A stretch of DNA of 64,000 bases from Tachypleus tridentatus (GCF_004210375.1 NC_134831.1:4092001-4156000), one strand, 5' to 3'. Counted from the stretch's first letter, positions 11,316 to 22,263 are shown. Made by a program: numbers and translations. The notes: generated by a model not told the origin, from the sequence alone.

Positions 11316-12411
11316 CTTATAAGTAGTGTAGAATATGAATTTAAGTTTAGGCTACTTCTATAAGTCTTCGTGCAGGCTTTGCATGTAGTCAATGTCTTTC
11401 CAGTGAACAAGGCGCACGAAAGTCATAATAATGTCTTACTTATCATTACTTATAAATAGAGATTGCACACTACAACGGTCATCTCGCATGAAAGCTTGAC
11501 CATGGGCCTCCCTCTAGTTCCTGAGATTTTATAAAGCCGGTTGAAAGGGGTGACACACATACGTGGACTAGTTAGTATAAAATGAATGTGCTCTTTTCTG
11601 ATAATGTTTATTTTTAAATAAGTCGTTAACGTAAAGAATTGTGGGATATCAAAGAAGGATCTCGGTTTGACATAAAACCGATTAGCTCCACAACTCACTG
11701 GCTGTTTTGATCTTGTAGTTTTACGATGTTTCGGTCCTGTTCTACATTCCAACAGCGTAACTACACAGTTTTACTGTTGAAATAAAACCCGACCGGTTTT
11801 TTTATAAGATTTTCAATTTCGTGAATAAAAATTTGTTTGAACTATTCACTTGTGTTACTTCTCTTCCTTTACCGTCGGGGTTCACTTTAAACCCTGGATA
11901 ATGTTTCTGGAACCTGCGTTTCCCGATTTTTTTTTTTTTTTTGGCGTACTGGAGTAACTAACACTTTATTGCGTGTCAGAAAGAAAAAAAATCACAAGTT
12001 AATCGAAAGTTTACCGTCCACCGTGCCATCTTTTAAAAGTAAAAATACCGTTCACCAGAAACTTATATTACAGCAATATTATCCAATTTCAAAACCATTT
12101 CAAGGAACAATTTATAAAGTAGTAATTCTACAATCAATTCCACGACACTAAGTTTAAAGTGAAAAAACACTTAATGAGTGATTTTTTCAGAAATAAACAG
12201 TTTTAAAATTTACAGAATCACAGCAAACAGTGTTTATAAACGTCGAGCGAAAGAAAAGGAAATTATCTGTTTTTCTAGACACTATCGGACGATCGATCAA
12301 TATAGATAAATAGTTGGCAGAATTACAGAGTTATAACTATATACGTTTAAAGATTTTCGCACAATGTTCAAATCACACAATTTGATGATTAGATTTAGTT
12401 TGTTTTACATT

Positions 12412-12950
12412 TCGTACACGAGGACTCTTTGCTTTAGCCGTCCCTAATTTAGCAGTAAAAAACTAGAGGGAAGGTGGCTAGCTAGTCATCACCACCCACT
12501 GCCGGGGCCGACATGACCAGGTGGGTTGAGGCGTTCGACTCGTAATCTGACATCGAGGGTTCGAATTCCCGTCGCACCAAACATACTCGCCCTGTCAGCT
12601 GTGAGAGCGTTATAATATGACGGTCAATTCCACTATTCGTTGGTAAAGAGAAACTCAAGAGTTGGCGGTGGATGGAAATGACTAGCTGCCTTCCCTATAG
12701 TCTTACACTGCTAAATTGGGGATGGCTAGCACAGATAGCCCTTGAGTAGATTTGCGCGAAATTAAAGAAAAACAAATAAGCCATCTACTGCCAACTCTTG
12801 GGTTACTCTTTTACTAATGGATAATGGGATTGACCGTCTCTTTATAACGCCCCCACAGCTGAAAGGGCGAGCATGTTTGGTGTAACGGGGATTCGAACCC
12901 GCGACCCTCAGATTGCGAGTCGAGCACATTAACCACCTGGCCATGCCGAG
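12412..12950 (-). repeat. SINE family A copy, split by a second SINE
   Basis: Outer minus-strand copy in two parts: tail side 12412-12503 and head side 12781-12950, the latter with GGGGATTCGAACCCGCGACC and CTGGCCATGCCGAGCC. Confidence 0.9.
12504..12780 (+). repeat. SINE family A copy nested in another SINE
   Basis: Plus-strand copy, head GGCCGACATGACCAGGTGGG to tail TTTGCGCGAAATTAAAG. Flanked by a 12-bp duplication with two mismatches (CCACCCACTGCC at 12492-12503, CCATCTACTGCC at 12781-12792) derived from the body of the outer SINE. A minus-strand frame at 12762-12944 is just tRNA-like head sequence read as protein. Confidence 0.9.
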
Positions 12951-13103
12951 CCATTGATTATTAGAGTGGTCTAACTTTTCAAGTGGGTACAGTTAGTCGT
13001 TTGCCTCCCCTGAAACGTCCAAAGAGTTTAGTATTGAATGATGCCGAAATGATAAATATATCATTGTTTTGTTTCAATTTTATTGAAATGAAATTCTTAA
13101 AGA

Positions 13104-13381
13104 GCTGAAATGGCCAGGTGGTAATGGCGATTTACTCGCAATCTAAGGGTAGCCAGTTCAAATCTCTCTCACACCATATATGTTTGCCCTTTCGGCAGTG
13201 GTGGTGGTGGGTATAATGTCATGACCAATCCTATTATTCGTTGGTAAAAGAGTACCCCAAGTGTTGGCGGTAGACAGTGATGACTAGCTGCGTTCCCTCT
13301 AATTCTTCACTACAGGATTAGAAACAGCCAGCACAAATAGTCCTTGTGTAGCTTTGCGCAAAATTCAAAAACAAACGAACA
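13104..13381 (+). repeat. SINE family A, diverged
   Basis: Head TGGCCAGGTGGTAATGGCG, weak B box (CCAGTTCAAATCTC), body TATTCGTTGGTAAAAGAGTA and tail GTGTAGCTTTGCGCAAAATT. A short minus-strand tail fragment of the same family lies at 13413-13452. Confidence 0.85.
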
Positions 13382-13911
13382 GTCTGACATATTCATGAAT
13401 AAGTAATGGTTTAGTTTTAATTTCGCGCAAAGCTACTCGAGGGCTATCTGCGTATAAGTAATGGAGTAAATGACAAATTAATATATTTATGTACACTTGT
13501 GAAAATCTGAGCAAAAATATCATTTTTCGCATGTAAATAATGATGCTAATATGGTTAGAAAGAGGGGCAAAATACAGTTTTATCTTCCTAAATTTTGGAC
13601 ATTCAAAGTGGTTTACTAATATTATCTTTGTTTTTGGAGAGACATGAAAGTATGCATTATTGTTGTGTTCTAGAAGAGTTGCAAAGAACAGTGAAAATTG
13701 TTTCCTTTATTTTGTAGAGTATATAATTTCACAATAATATAAATTATAATGTGTTTCTATCACATTGTTGATAAAGTGCATCAAAAAGCAGCGATATAAC
13801 TTTGCTAGGTCAATAATAAAGGCTGGCAAGGCTTTATGTTTTTTAAGTGCTATACCAGAAAATTTCGGATCGTAGAATCGACATTCGTCACCGAACATAT
13901 TTCTTTTCTAA

Positions 13912-14053
13912 TTCGGGGTCGTTATAACGTGATGTTCAGTTTTTCAGAAGTTGGCAATGAATTGAGTAGCTCCCTCTGATAGTTCACTTCAAAATTACAT
14001 ACGGCTAGATAGTACGGTTTGAATAGCTTTGTGCGAGTTCTGGAAAACGAACA
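13912..14053 (+). repeat. Eroded SINE family A 3' part
   Basis: GGGGTCGTTATAACGTGATG, then AGTAGCTCCCTCTGATAG and AGCTTTGTGCGAGTTCTGG in the order and spacing of the family body, with many changes. Confidence 0.5.
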
Positions 14054-15282
14054 ATTAGCAAAATTATATAAATATTTCGGGGTTTTACACTTCTTACAAT
14101 TTGAAATCATTCAAGGGAAAAAAAGAGTAATTTAGATTTACTTCGATTTTTTTTTTTTTTTGGTGATTACGAGGTCGGTGAAATTGACCAATCTTGTATA
14201 AAGTTTTTGGTAGAGAAATTAACATAAAATCTATAAATTTTAGTGAAAAAGTTTTAAAATGTGTTTATGGTTTAGGGATTATGCCAATGGGATTTGATAT
14301 TTTTGAGATGAAGAAAAGTATTTTTAATCATAAAATAAAAATCACTTTGCACTTGGACTAGAAAAAAAAGGCTCATCATATTCACGGTCACGAACATATA
14401 TTTTTTTAGTTTATTTAAAAATACTTCACTGAGAGATATATTGTTTTTGTTCTATAACAGACTTCAAATGTTTAGTGAAAGTCTGCCAAGTTTTGTGAAT
14501 ATACATATAATATATCAAAAGTTAATAGTATTAGAACTACAATACGTACAAACTAAACTCTCTCTACAAGAAATTGGTCGAATTAACCATCAATAGACCT
14601 TCCTTTTTACTCAGTTCTTGTGCCATTTTTGTCCTTGCAGGGAGTTAAGTTGTCCCCTACCAATAAGGTCATTACATTCATTCAGCCCTTCTTTCTCAAT
14701 ACTTAGAAATGGTGTGGTGCTCAGATTAACATGTTCTTGTATGCGAACTGTTAATCACCTAGTGGTGGAAAAAGTATAAATTAAAGAATATTTACGACAT
14801 TTATATACATATACCACATTATAATTTTTCAAGTTAAGTATACATTATTCATATCTGATTAAACAAATGGTTAAAAAACAACTCTCAAAACCTGAGATTT
14901 TTTTATGATAATTAAAGTACCGTATGAATATATTTTAAGAAATATTGATTTAAACTGAGAAGGATATTCTCCAAAACAACACGTTTCACAGTGGCGCAGA
15001 AACAAATTGTGAGTAAAGTGAATGATCTAGATCCTACACCAACACCATTAGCTTGATCAAAAGTATCATAACGAATAAAACGTAGAACTCTTCGGTGGGA
15101 AAGTTTACAAGATTCTGAAACACGTGCTTAAGAAAGCTTATTTCATCTTTTTCATTTTGATACAGAAGTTCAGTACGTGAATTTGTGGTTCTCAACTAAC
15201 AGTACGTTGGTAAAAGGAAAACTTTGTATGAAAACTAGGACAACATACTCCATCATTAAACGTTCTCCAGTGGTAAGTCTGA
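14054..15282. other. AT-rich intergenic DNA, nothing identified
   Basis: No frame with recognisable motifs and no known repeat seen. A poly-T run lies at about 14148-14161. Confidence 0.5.
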
Positions 15283-15297
15283 TAGGTTGATTAATAT

Positions 15298-15467
15298 ATG
15301 TGTAAAAACGGCTGGTTTGGGCTGAGAAAATTTTTATGTAGAGGAACGAACAACGTTTCGACCCTCAAAACGTTGTTCGCTCTTCTACATAAAAATTTTC
15401 TCAACCCAAACTAGCCGTTTTTACATACATATTTTTCTCTTCAAGTGGGTTTTCTCGTCATCACTGG
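15298..15467 (+). mobile_element. Small palindromic retroelement, Penelope-like ends, complete with 15-bp duplication
   Basis: About 170 bp. Two arms of roughly 58 bp (15301-15358 and 15368-15426) pair almost perfectly around an eight-base loop; the right arm reads AACGTTGTTCGCTCTTCTAC and TCTCAACCCAAACTAGCCG. A single-copy tail follows: TTCAAGTGGGTTTTCTCGTC. The insertion is flanked by TAGGTTGATTAATAT at 15283-15297 and 15468-15482. The same sequence recurs at 21846-22030 and 32463-32561. The tail and the GTCGAAACGTTGTTC-type motif also occur at the end of the Penelope-like element at 17.2-20 kb, which suggests the parent family. Confidence 0.8.
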
Positions 15468-15482
15468 TAGGTTGATTAATAT

Positions 15483-16120
15483 TTTAAAAAACAGTAAAAT
15501 ATTTAAAAATAAAGTTAGCATCAAAATAATATAAATCTTCTTATGTGAGGAAATGATAATAAATTATTTTTTATTTTAAGTTATAGAGAAAAAAATTATA
15601 TTAAAATTATAAAAATAAGAATGACTGGCTTTATTTAAATAAACCTCACAATAATTAAAAAACAGGAAGTTGTGACATACCTGCTGCTATCTGGTGAGCC
15701 GATTTGACATTTTAACCTTTGTCGCTATTTACACAATAGCTTTACAATTTAAGTTATACAATCTGTATTACTTTAAAAGTTTCACATGAAAGCGTATAGC
15801 CGTGTACCACTTCTGAAAGCTTACTTGTCTTAAAAAAAAAATACATACAGTACCAACTGTACTAACAGTGCGCCTTTAAAACTGTTTCCAGTGAAATGGT
15901 TTTATGTTTACACAGAATCTACATTAACGGGGTAATGAGAAGAAAGTGTAGAATAAAACTGAAACTATCGTATAATTGTTATGCACAAGATATGTAGTCA
16001 TTCTTTATATTAACGTCCAACTTACGTGGAAAACTCAGTCTATGAAGGGAAGAAATTTGTTCTTTTTATTGCGGATATAGTATTTGTCGTTTCTTTGTAG
16101 TGCAGAAAATGTCATTATTG
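15483..16120. other. AT-rich intergenic DNA, nothing identified
   Basis: No recognisable gene or repeat. Confidence 0.5.
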
Positions 16121-16386
16121 GTTTGTTTTGTTTTGAATTTCACGCGAGACTACGCGAAGGCTATGTACACTAGCCCTCCGTAATTTAACGGTGTAAGACT
16201 AAAGGGAAGACAGCTAGTCATCATCACCCTCTTCAACTCTTGGGTGACTTTCGCCAACTAATAGTGGGATTGACTGTAAATTTATAACATCTCCACAGCT
16301 GAAAGGGCGAGTATGTTTGGTAGGAATGTGGATTTGAACCCGCAACCCTCATAATGCAAATCAAGCACTCTTAACACATGGCCATT
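16121..16386 (-). repeat. SINE family A copy, diverged
   Basis: Tail TTTTGAATTTCACGCGAGAC, body CCACAGCTGAAAGGGCGAG, head GTGGATTTGAACCCGCAACC to ACACATGGCCAT. A second, much older relic of a related SINE follows at about 16425-16620. Confidence 0.85.
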
Positions 16387-16424
16387 TCATTATGAATTGC
16401 GTGTTTCTGATATTTAAGCAAATC

Positions 16425-16620
16425 TATTAAATGAATATTTGTGCTAACCGTTCATAATTTTGAAATGATAAGCCAAAGGGAAAGCAGTTAGTCAACATAA
16501 CTCACCATCAGCTCTTATGCTAGTATTGTCTTACCGAATAGTAAAAATTTGACGATCACTACTATTACGCATCCATGTCTCCTTCGAAGTACAAAGAGAG
16601 TTTTTTTTTTTTATATAACG
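16425..16620 (-). repeat. Old SINE family A-like relic
   Basis: Recognisable only by order: GTGCTAACCGTTCATAATTT, AAAGGGAAAGCAGTTAGTCA and ACCGAATAGTAAAAATTTGA. Confidence 0.45.
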
Positions 16621-17212
16621 AGACGTGGGCGTTGAAGTTGCAGGTGCAACAAGTTAGACGTTGAGCCACACTCTTAATTAAACATATTTTTTCGTTTTAG
16701 CATATTATTATTATTAACAAACTGATATATATTAACTACCATCTAAGTTATTTTAACCAATAAAATCAGATGGTTTTATTTGTTCCTCCATACAAACCCG
16801 GAGCGATCTGCTGGTACTATCTTTATATTATTATCTATATTTCTATTTCACTGTAAACTTTGCAAAATTGTGTTGTTGGTTATGCATCTACTGTTTTAAA
16901 TAACTTGGTTGGTAGTTTTTGTTGTTGTTTAGGATTAACGTTTAGTACTAAGTTCTGGAGGACACAACAGTTGATGGTCTGTCAACTTCAAGGTTGTCGT
17001 TGAAGTTCCTTGTGGTTTAACTTGTTTGTTGAGGAGTGGTGTAGATAAACAAACTGATGGAAAAACCGTAAAATATGACTCAGCTCACAATCCAACAACG
17101 CAAGATTACGGGAAACCTGATGCCATTTTTCTTAACAACCCAACTTCCTTAAAAATGACTCATCTGATTATCAGATATTTATATGTGAAACAACTGAGTT
17201 ATAACCAGTTCT
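16621..17212. other. Intergenic DNA, nothing identified
   Basis: No supported feature. A 69-codon frame at 17026-17235 has no motif and runs into the Penelope-like element. Confidence 0.45.
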
Positions 17213-17216
17213 ATAT

Positions 17217-17475
17217 CTCAGAATGGCTGGTATGAGTATTAACACTTTTATTGATAAGCAGAGAACAACGTTTCGACTTTCCCAGGTTATCTTCAGGTGA
17301 ACAAAGGGAGTTTGCAGCTGATCGTTGCCGGATACATGTCTTTAGGGACGAGAGTATAAACGGGTACGGGACTGTAGGAAGCGTTACAGTTGGATGTTAG
17401 GCTATTAATTAGTATAGGTATAAGTATAAAGATGTTTCTTTACATTGCTTTAATTCTGGTTTTAGTTGCTGTATA
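17217..17475 (-). repeat. Left inverted arm of the Penelope-like locus, with hammerhead-like core
   Basis: Inverted copy of 19727-19980. Read on the minus strand it contains CTGAAGA (17296-17290), a short imperfect stem, then GTCGAAACGTTGTTC (GAAAC at 17274-17270). CTGANGA and GAAAC are the invariant parts of the hammerhead ribozyme, a motif known from Penelope-like elements. The stem II spacing is not ideal here, so activity is unproven. Confidence 0.6.
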
Positions 17476-18269
17476 ATGACATTTTTATAACACAAATTGA
17501 ATATAAAGCGATCACTTCAGCCTTACACACACCACTATACTAGTACAGATATGATCATACAGTTGCTGAATTCACATCTACAGAACACACTTAATTTTTT
17601 CAATCACGTTAACTCAATACACCCCAACATAAAGTTTACCTGTGAACAGGAAAAAAAACACTAACCATATAGCATTACTAGATTATACATTCCCTAGGAC
17701 TTAGTACATAAAACAAAACAAAAACTCAACATATTAAAAAACCAAATAAATACAGCCACAAAACTATGTTCACCCAATAAAATTAATGATGAAATCAACA
17801 AATTAAAACAACACTTCATCAACATCAACAAATTTCCTAAAAAAACCGTTGAAAAAATTATACGCACACACCTAGACCAACAACAAACAAACAATGATAA
17901 ATCCCAAGATACAACAAACTACAAAAACTTATACTGCTACATACCATATGTTCCCGACATCAGCGAAAAAATAACAAACATTTTGAAAAACTTATAACAC
18001 AACATTACATTCCAGTAAACACCAAATTTATTCAAAAACTAGGTACAAAACTAAAGTCCATACTATGTAAAATCTACACTGACAAACACAACACCAACAT
18101 TATTTATTAGATACAATGCAACAACTGCCACGACTTCTGTATTGGAGAAACAAGCAGAAAAATGGAAACTAGATTAAAAAAACACCTTTACACGTTTTTG
18201 AACACTGCAGATCAAATAAACACAACATAATTCTAGAAAATACCCAGATATTAAGTAGGGAAACAAATA

Positions 18270-19487
18270 CAGTGGTACCTCGGTTCTCGAACGACTCCTT
18301 TCTCGAACAATTTGGTTTTCGAACATATAGTTTGAGAAAAAAATGTCTCGGTTGTCGAACATAAACTCGGTTTCCGAACCAAGCTGTCGTGGCCCGAACC
18401 CCCGAAATAACCCGATTGATAATCCAAACGACCCTTCGACCATTTTCGGCCCACGCCAAGCTTGCCCAAAACATTTTACCCGCACCTGTCGCTCAGTCCA
18501 CACCCCCGCTAAAATCTGCTGTGAACGTTCTCGTTTTACTTTTTGTTGTTTTTCTAAATATTCTGATTAAATAAACCAGAAAGGGGTCAAAGAAGGATAA
18601 TGAAAGCAGCAAACCAAAAAGAAAAACTGTTAGAGCCACAATAGAGGTGAAAAAAATCTCGTAGCGAAGTATGAGAGTGGTGTTCCCGGGTCTGACCTTG
18701 CTACACAGTTTGATATGGTGAAGTCTACAGTCTGCACCATACTGAAAAATAAAGAGGTCATCAAAGGAGCTGATGTTGCAAAAGTAGTGACAGTGCTTAC
18801 GAAACAAAGATCACAAACAATTGAAGAGGTAGAAAAACTGTTTTTGATTTGGGTAAACAAAAAACAGTTAGCTGGTGATAGCATTTCTGAGACCATTATT
18901 TGTGAGAAAGCACAGCAGTTGCATGCTAACCTCCTGAAAAACACCCCTGGAACGAGTGCTGATACAAGTGATGCCATTAAGGCTAGTAAGGGTGGTTTGA
19001 AAAAATTAGGAAGAGAAGTGGCACACATAGTGTGATGAGACATGGGGAGGGTGCCAGGCAGAAACAAACCTCATTAGACAAGTTTTTAGTGAGAAATAAG
19101 TCCAGCGAGTCTCAAGCAGGTTGTAGCGGTGCAAAGAGACAGAAAAGAAAAAGAACCCCAGAAGGAGAGTTACCTGACGTTTTTGTGGAAGGTGACTCCC
19201 CTTCGAAACAATAATAACCCTCCTACTCTCCACGTTCCTCACCACCTTTCACTTACACCATCACCTCTCCTCAGCACAGGTAAAGTGCAGTTAAATTTTC
19301 ATTTATTGTTTTTTTATTGTGTTTACAGTTTTTGTGGTTGGCATGTAAGTATTATTATACAGGTATAAATAAGCAATATTTTTACTTAAAATGCTTCACA
19401 ATGCGTAATTTTTGGAGGTCTGTAACGGATTAATTTAATTTACAGTATTTCTTATGGGAAAAATTGATTCGGTTTTCGAACAGCCTT
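18270..19487 (+). mobile_element. Tigger/pogo DNA transposon relic, lacking its DDE core and 3' end
   Basis: The left end CAGTGGTACCTCGGTTCTCG is the typical Tigger/pogo terminus and follows a TA. The inside carries the CENP-B-type DNA-binding region (about 18606-19035: NLVAKYESGVPGSDLATQF, then MVKSTVCTILKNKEVI and VEKLFLIWVNKKQLAGDSIS). It then jumps to a C-terminal-like tail (19041-19214, KQTSLDKFLVRNKSSES). The catalytic DDE domain is missing. The right side has ATTGATTCGGTTTTCGAACA but stops about 40 bp short of the expected mirror terminus. Confidence 0.8.
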
Positions 19488-19990
19488 CATTAGTTTTATT
19501 GAGTGAGCATAGTTTTGTGGCTGTGTTTATTTTGTTTCTTAATATGTTGAGTTTTTTTTGTTTCATGTGCTGAGTCCCAGGAAAAAACAAGCAGGGAAAT
19601 GGAAACCAGATTCAAAAAATACCTTCACACATTTTTGAACACTGCAAATCAAACACAACATAATCTTAGAAAAAACCTAGATACTAAGAGGGGAAACAAA
19701 TATAAACAAATGCAAAATCAAAAAAGTCTTGCTTATACAACAACTAAAACCAAAATTAAACCAATATAAAGGAACACCTATACAAATCAATAACCTAACA
19801 TCCAACTGCAACTCCCCCTACAGTCCCGTACCCGTTTATACTCTCGTCCCCAAGACGTGTCCGACAACGGTCAGTTGCAAACTCTTTTATTAACCTGAAA
19901 ATGACTTAGGAAGGTCGAAACGTTGTTCTCTGCTTTTGAATAAAAGTGTTAATACCCATACCAGCCGTTCTGAGATACATTTCTATTTCA
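19488..19990 (+). mobile_element. Second Penelope-like piece with an inverted 5' segment
   Basis: 19488-19578 is an inverted copy of about 17695-17785. It is followed directly by 19579-19710, a direct copy of 18148-18270, and then by the right inverted arm with a hammerhead-like segment (CTGAAAA at 19895-19901, GTCGAAACG at 19914-19922). The GIY-YIG-adjacent segment is thus present twice in the locus, on either side of the Tigger relic. Confidence 0.65.
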
Positions 19991-20552
19991 TGTGGGTTTC
20001 TCGTCACCAAGAATTACAAAAACCAATTCTTCCCAAAAATATATACTTATATCTTTTACAAACCAAGAAGACACGGACGAAGGGAATGATTTATGAAGGA
20101 AGACAGATTAGATGTTATTATTGGAGAGTTGTATACCATACTTAGTGTTTCCACGTATTGTTGGATAGCAAACTGAAAAAAAAACCAAGAGAAAGAGTTT
20201 TTAAAAGTAAGTTTGCCAGTATCCTTTCTCAAGCTGAATGTTATATCAATGTTAATATGTTTAAGAAATATTTTAAAAATCACACAAATGAAATAAGTTT
20301 GTTTAAGAATTACATTTTTTTTTTGCTATAAAGCTTTCAACAGTCGTGGTTAACTGGTTTGAAATCTGACGAATGAATGAGGAGAAAAGAATTCTGAAAT
20401 GTTAAGTTCCAATAGAAACCGCTTTTTCATTTGTTTTTATTTTTGGTCTAATTTGATTAATAATTGGTTATCAATTGGTTGATTGAATGGATTCTAAGAC
20501 TCCCAACTTTAACTGAAAATAAATTCTATTTTTTATTATTCACTCGATACCT

Positions 20553-20802
20553 GGTCCGCCATGGCCAGGTGGGTTTAGACGATCGACTCGTAATCTGAGG
20601 GACGCGGGTTCGAATCCCCGTCGCACCAAAGATGCTCGCTCTTTCAGCCGTGGGGGCGTTATAAAGTGACGATCAATCCCACTATTCATTGGTAAAAGAG
20701 TAGCCCAACAGTTGGCGGTGGGTGGCGATGAGTAGCTGCCTTCCCTCTAGTCTTACTCTGCTAAATTAGGTACGGCTAGCGATATTAAAACAAACAAACA
20801 AT
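20553..20802 (+). repeat. SINE family A, with target-site duplication
   Basis: Head CCATGGCCAGGTGGGTTTAG, B box GGGTTCGAATCCCC, body as usual, tail shortened (GGCTAGCGATATTAAAACAA). Flanked by ACTCGATACCT at 20542-20552 and 20803-20813. Confidence 0.92.
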
Positions 20803-20813
20803 ACTCGATACCT

Positions 20814-21137
20814 TTTCGTGACATGTTTAGCATGAAGGTTCAAAGACATCGCAGTATTGAAAACAAACTCTTATAAATAATAAAATACGATAACAGTTAT
20901 TTATCGTATCGTCCCAACTGCCGCACGGACTTTCATTCGTGTTTCCTAATACTTTTCTCATCACGAACAGGTGTGGTATTTTTTCTTCTCTTATCATGAA
21001 CACACTTATTATTTATACTTCTGTCATAACGTGTACATGCGCTATTTTTACTTCTCTCATCATGGACAAACGTGTTATTTTCTCACAGACTTTATTATAA
21101 GTCGTGTAGACCCTCAATTTGAAAACGTAACATTATT
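20814..21137. other. Short intergenic stretch with a loosely repeated pattern
   Basis: About three loose copies of a TTCTC(T/A)TCATGAACA...TTATTTTTACTTCT motif around 20950-21090. Nothing else seen. Confidence 0.4.
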
Positions 21138-21147
21138 CACATGGTAA

Positions 21148-21428
21148 ATTTGTTTGTTTTTGCTTTGAATTTCACTCAAAGCTACACGAGAGCTATCTGC
21201 GCTAACCGTCCCTAATTTAGCAGTTTAAGACTAGAGGGAAGGCAGCTAGTTATCACCACCCTCCGCCAACTCTTGAGCTAATCTTTTACCAACGAATAGT
21301 GGGATTGAATGTCTCATTATAACGCCCCCACGGCTGAAAGGGCGAGCATGTTTGGTGAAACGGGGATTCAAACCTGCGACTCTCGGATTACAAGTCGAGT
21401 GCCTTAACCACCTGGCCATTCTGGGCCC
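21148..21428 (-). repeat. SINE family A, full length with target-site duplication
   Basis: Minus-strand copy from tail TTTGTTTGTTTTTGC to head CTGGCCATTCTGGGCCC. Flanked by CACATGGTAA at 21138-21147 and 21429-21438. Confidence 0.93.
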
Positions 21429-21696
21429 CACATGGTAAGAAAGAAAGCATTAGTTTCATAGTGTGCACAACCATGCATACAGAGATATATACCTATTTCC
21501 TGGTTTGAAGAAATAATTTTATAGAGAATAAATGGAAAAACGTTAATTTTACCCATGTCTTTTTTGAGAATACTACTTGTGATAACATCATGTGAACTGT
21601 TGACGAATTTTCACATTATTCTTAATCTGTTCTCTTCAAAATCAAATCAGAAAAAAGAACAAGCATTTCAGAACCACTTTTTGTCTCTCACAAATA

Positions 21697-21822
21697 GCCC
21701 CCCACTGGCTCAGCGGTATGTCTGCGGATTTACAAAGCTAAAAACCGGGTTTCGATACCCGTGGTGGGCAGAGCACAGATAGCCCCTTGTGTAGTTTTGT
21801 GCTTAATTCAAAACAACAACAA
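21697..21822 (+). repeat. SINE family C, with target-site duplication
   Basis: Best family C copy: CCCACTGGCTCAGCGGTATG (A box region), GGGTTTCGATACCCGTGG (B box), GAGCACAGATAGCCCCTTGTG and a TTTGTGCTTAATTC tail. Flanked by CTCTCACAAATA at 21685-21696 and CTCTCACTAATA at 21823-21834. Confidence 0.88.
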
Positions 21823-21845
21823 CTCTCACTAATAATTGTACGATA

Positions 21846-22030
21846 ATCAGTGATGTCGAGAAAACCCACTTGTAGAGAAATATATATCAAAACGGCTCGT
21901 TTGGGTTGAGAAAATATTTTACATAGAAGGTCGAACAACGTAAACCTGACGTTGACCGAAGAAGGTCGAAACGTTGTTCGCTCTTCTATTTAAAATATTT
22001 TCTCAACCCAAACGAGCCGTTTTTGCATAT
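21846..22030 (-). mobile_element. Small palindromic retroelement with hammerhead-like core and 14-bp duplication
   Basis: The longest of the three related insertions, tail on the left (CAGTGATGTCGAGAAAACCC). Inverted arms lie at about 21889-21940 and 21969-22025 and pair through GGTTTGAGAAAATATTTT-type sequence. The unpaired middle reads CTGACG (21946-21951), then TTGACCGAAGAAGGTC and GAAAC (21968-21972), a degenerate hammerhead-like arrangement. Flanked by ATAATTGTACGATA at 21832-21845 and 22031-22044, directly against the preceding SINE. Confidence 0.78.
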
Positions 22031-22263
22031 ATAATTGTACGATAGTTTACAAATGTAAACATTTTTAGTAAATTATGTTTATTTTACACAGCTGCAGGCA
22101 GATCAATAAATTTGCATATGAATTTATATATCTTCGTGAAATGTGTAAGTCTTCCAGGGGATTTAATAGCATGAAGTGTAGATTATAAGTTGTCATGTAC
22201 GTTTAATAAATCCACAGTTACATTGCTCAACCAGCTTGTGAAGTTACAAATAGTAGTTGCCTG

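Larger units (their letters stand above)
17213..19990 (+). mobile_element. Penelope-like retroelement, broken, with a Tigger relic inside
   Basis: Penelope-like elements are non-LTR retroelements with a reverse transcriptase joined to a GIY-YIG endonuclease. The plus strand from about 17580 to 18270 gives the C-terminal part of such a protein: HPNIKFTCEQE, NILKNQINTATKLCSPNKIN, then CNNCHDFCIGETSRKMETRL, a Cys-rich GIY-YIG-type motif. The coding part is broken in about three places and its N-terminal portion is absent. Inverted arms of about 250 bp (17217-17475 and 19727-19980) bracket the locus. The right arm ends with a TGTGGGTTTCTCGTCAC tail like that of the small palindromic elements. A Tigger relic occupies 18270-19487. 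Moderately old. Confidence 0.75.

Noticed and set aside
12762-12944. Similar short minus- or plus-strand proteins (MARW...CST..LRVAGSNPR type) here and at 21246-21431 and 32907-33158
   Set aside because: They are translations of the tRNA-like head of SINE family A, not genes.
15298-15467. Reading the palindromic insertions as LTRs or as a MITE
   Set aside because: They are asymmetric (tail on one side only) and have 14-15 bp duplications, unlike LTRs (4-6 bp) or most miniature DNA transposons (2-10 bp).
18169-18807. Several overlapping minus-strand frames
   Set aside because: Shadows of the Tigger relic on the opposite strand.
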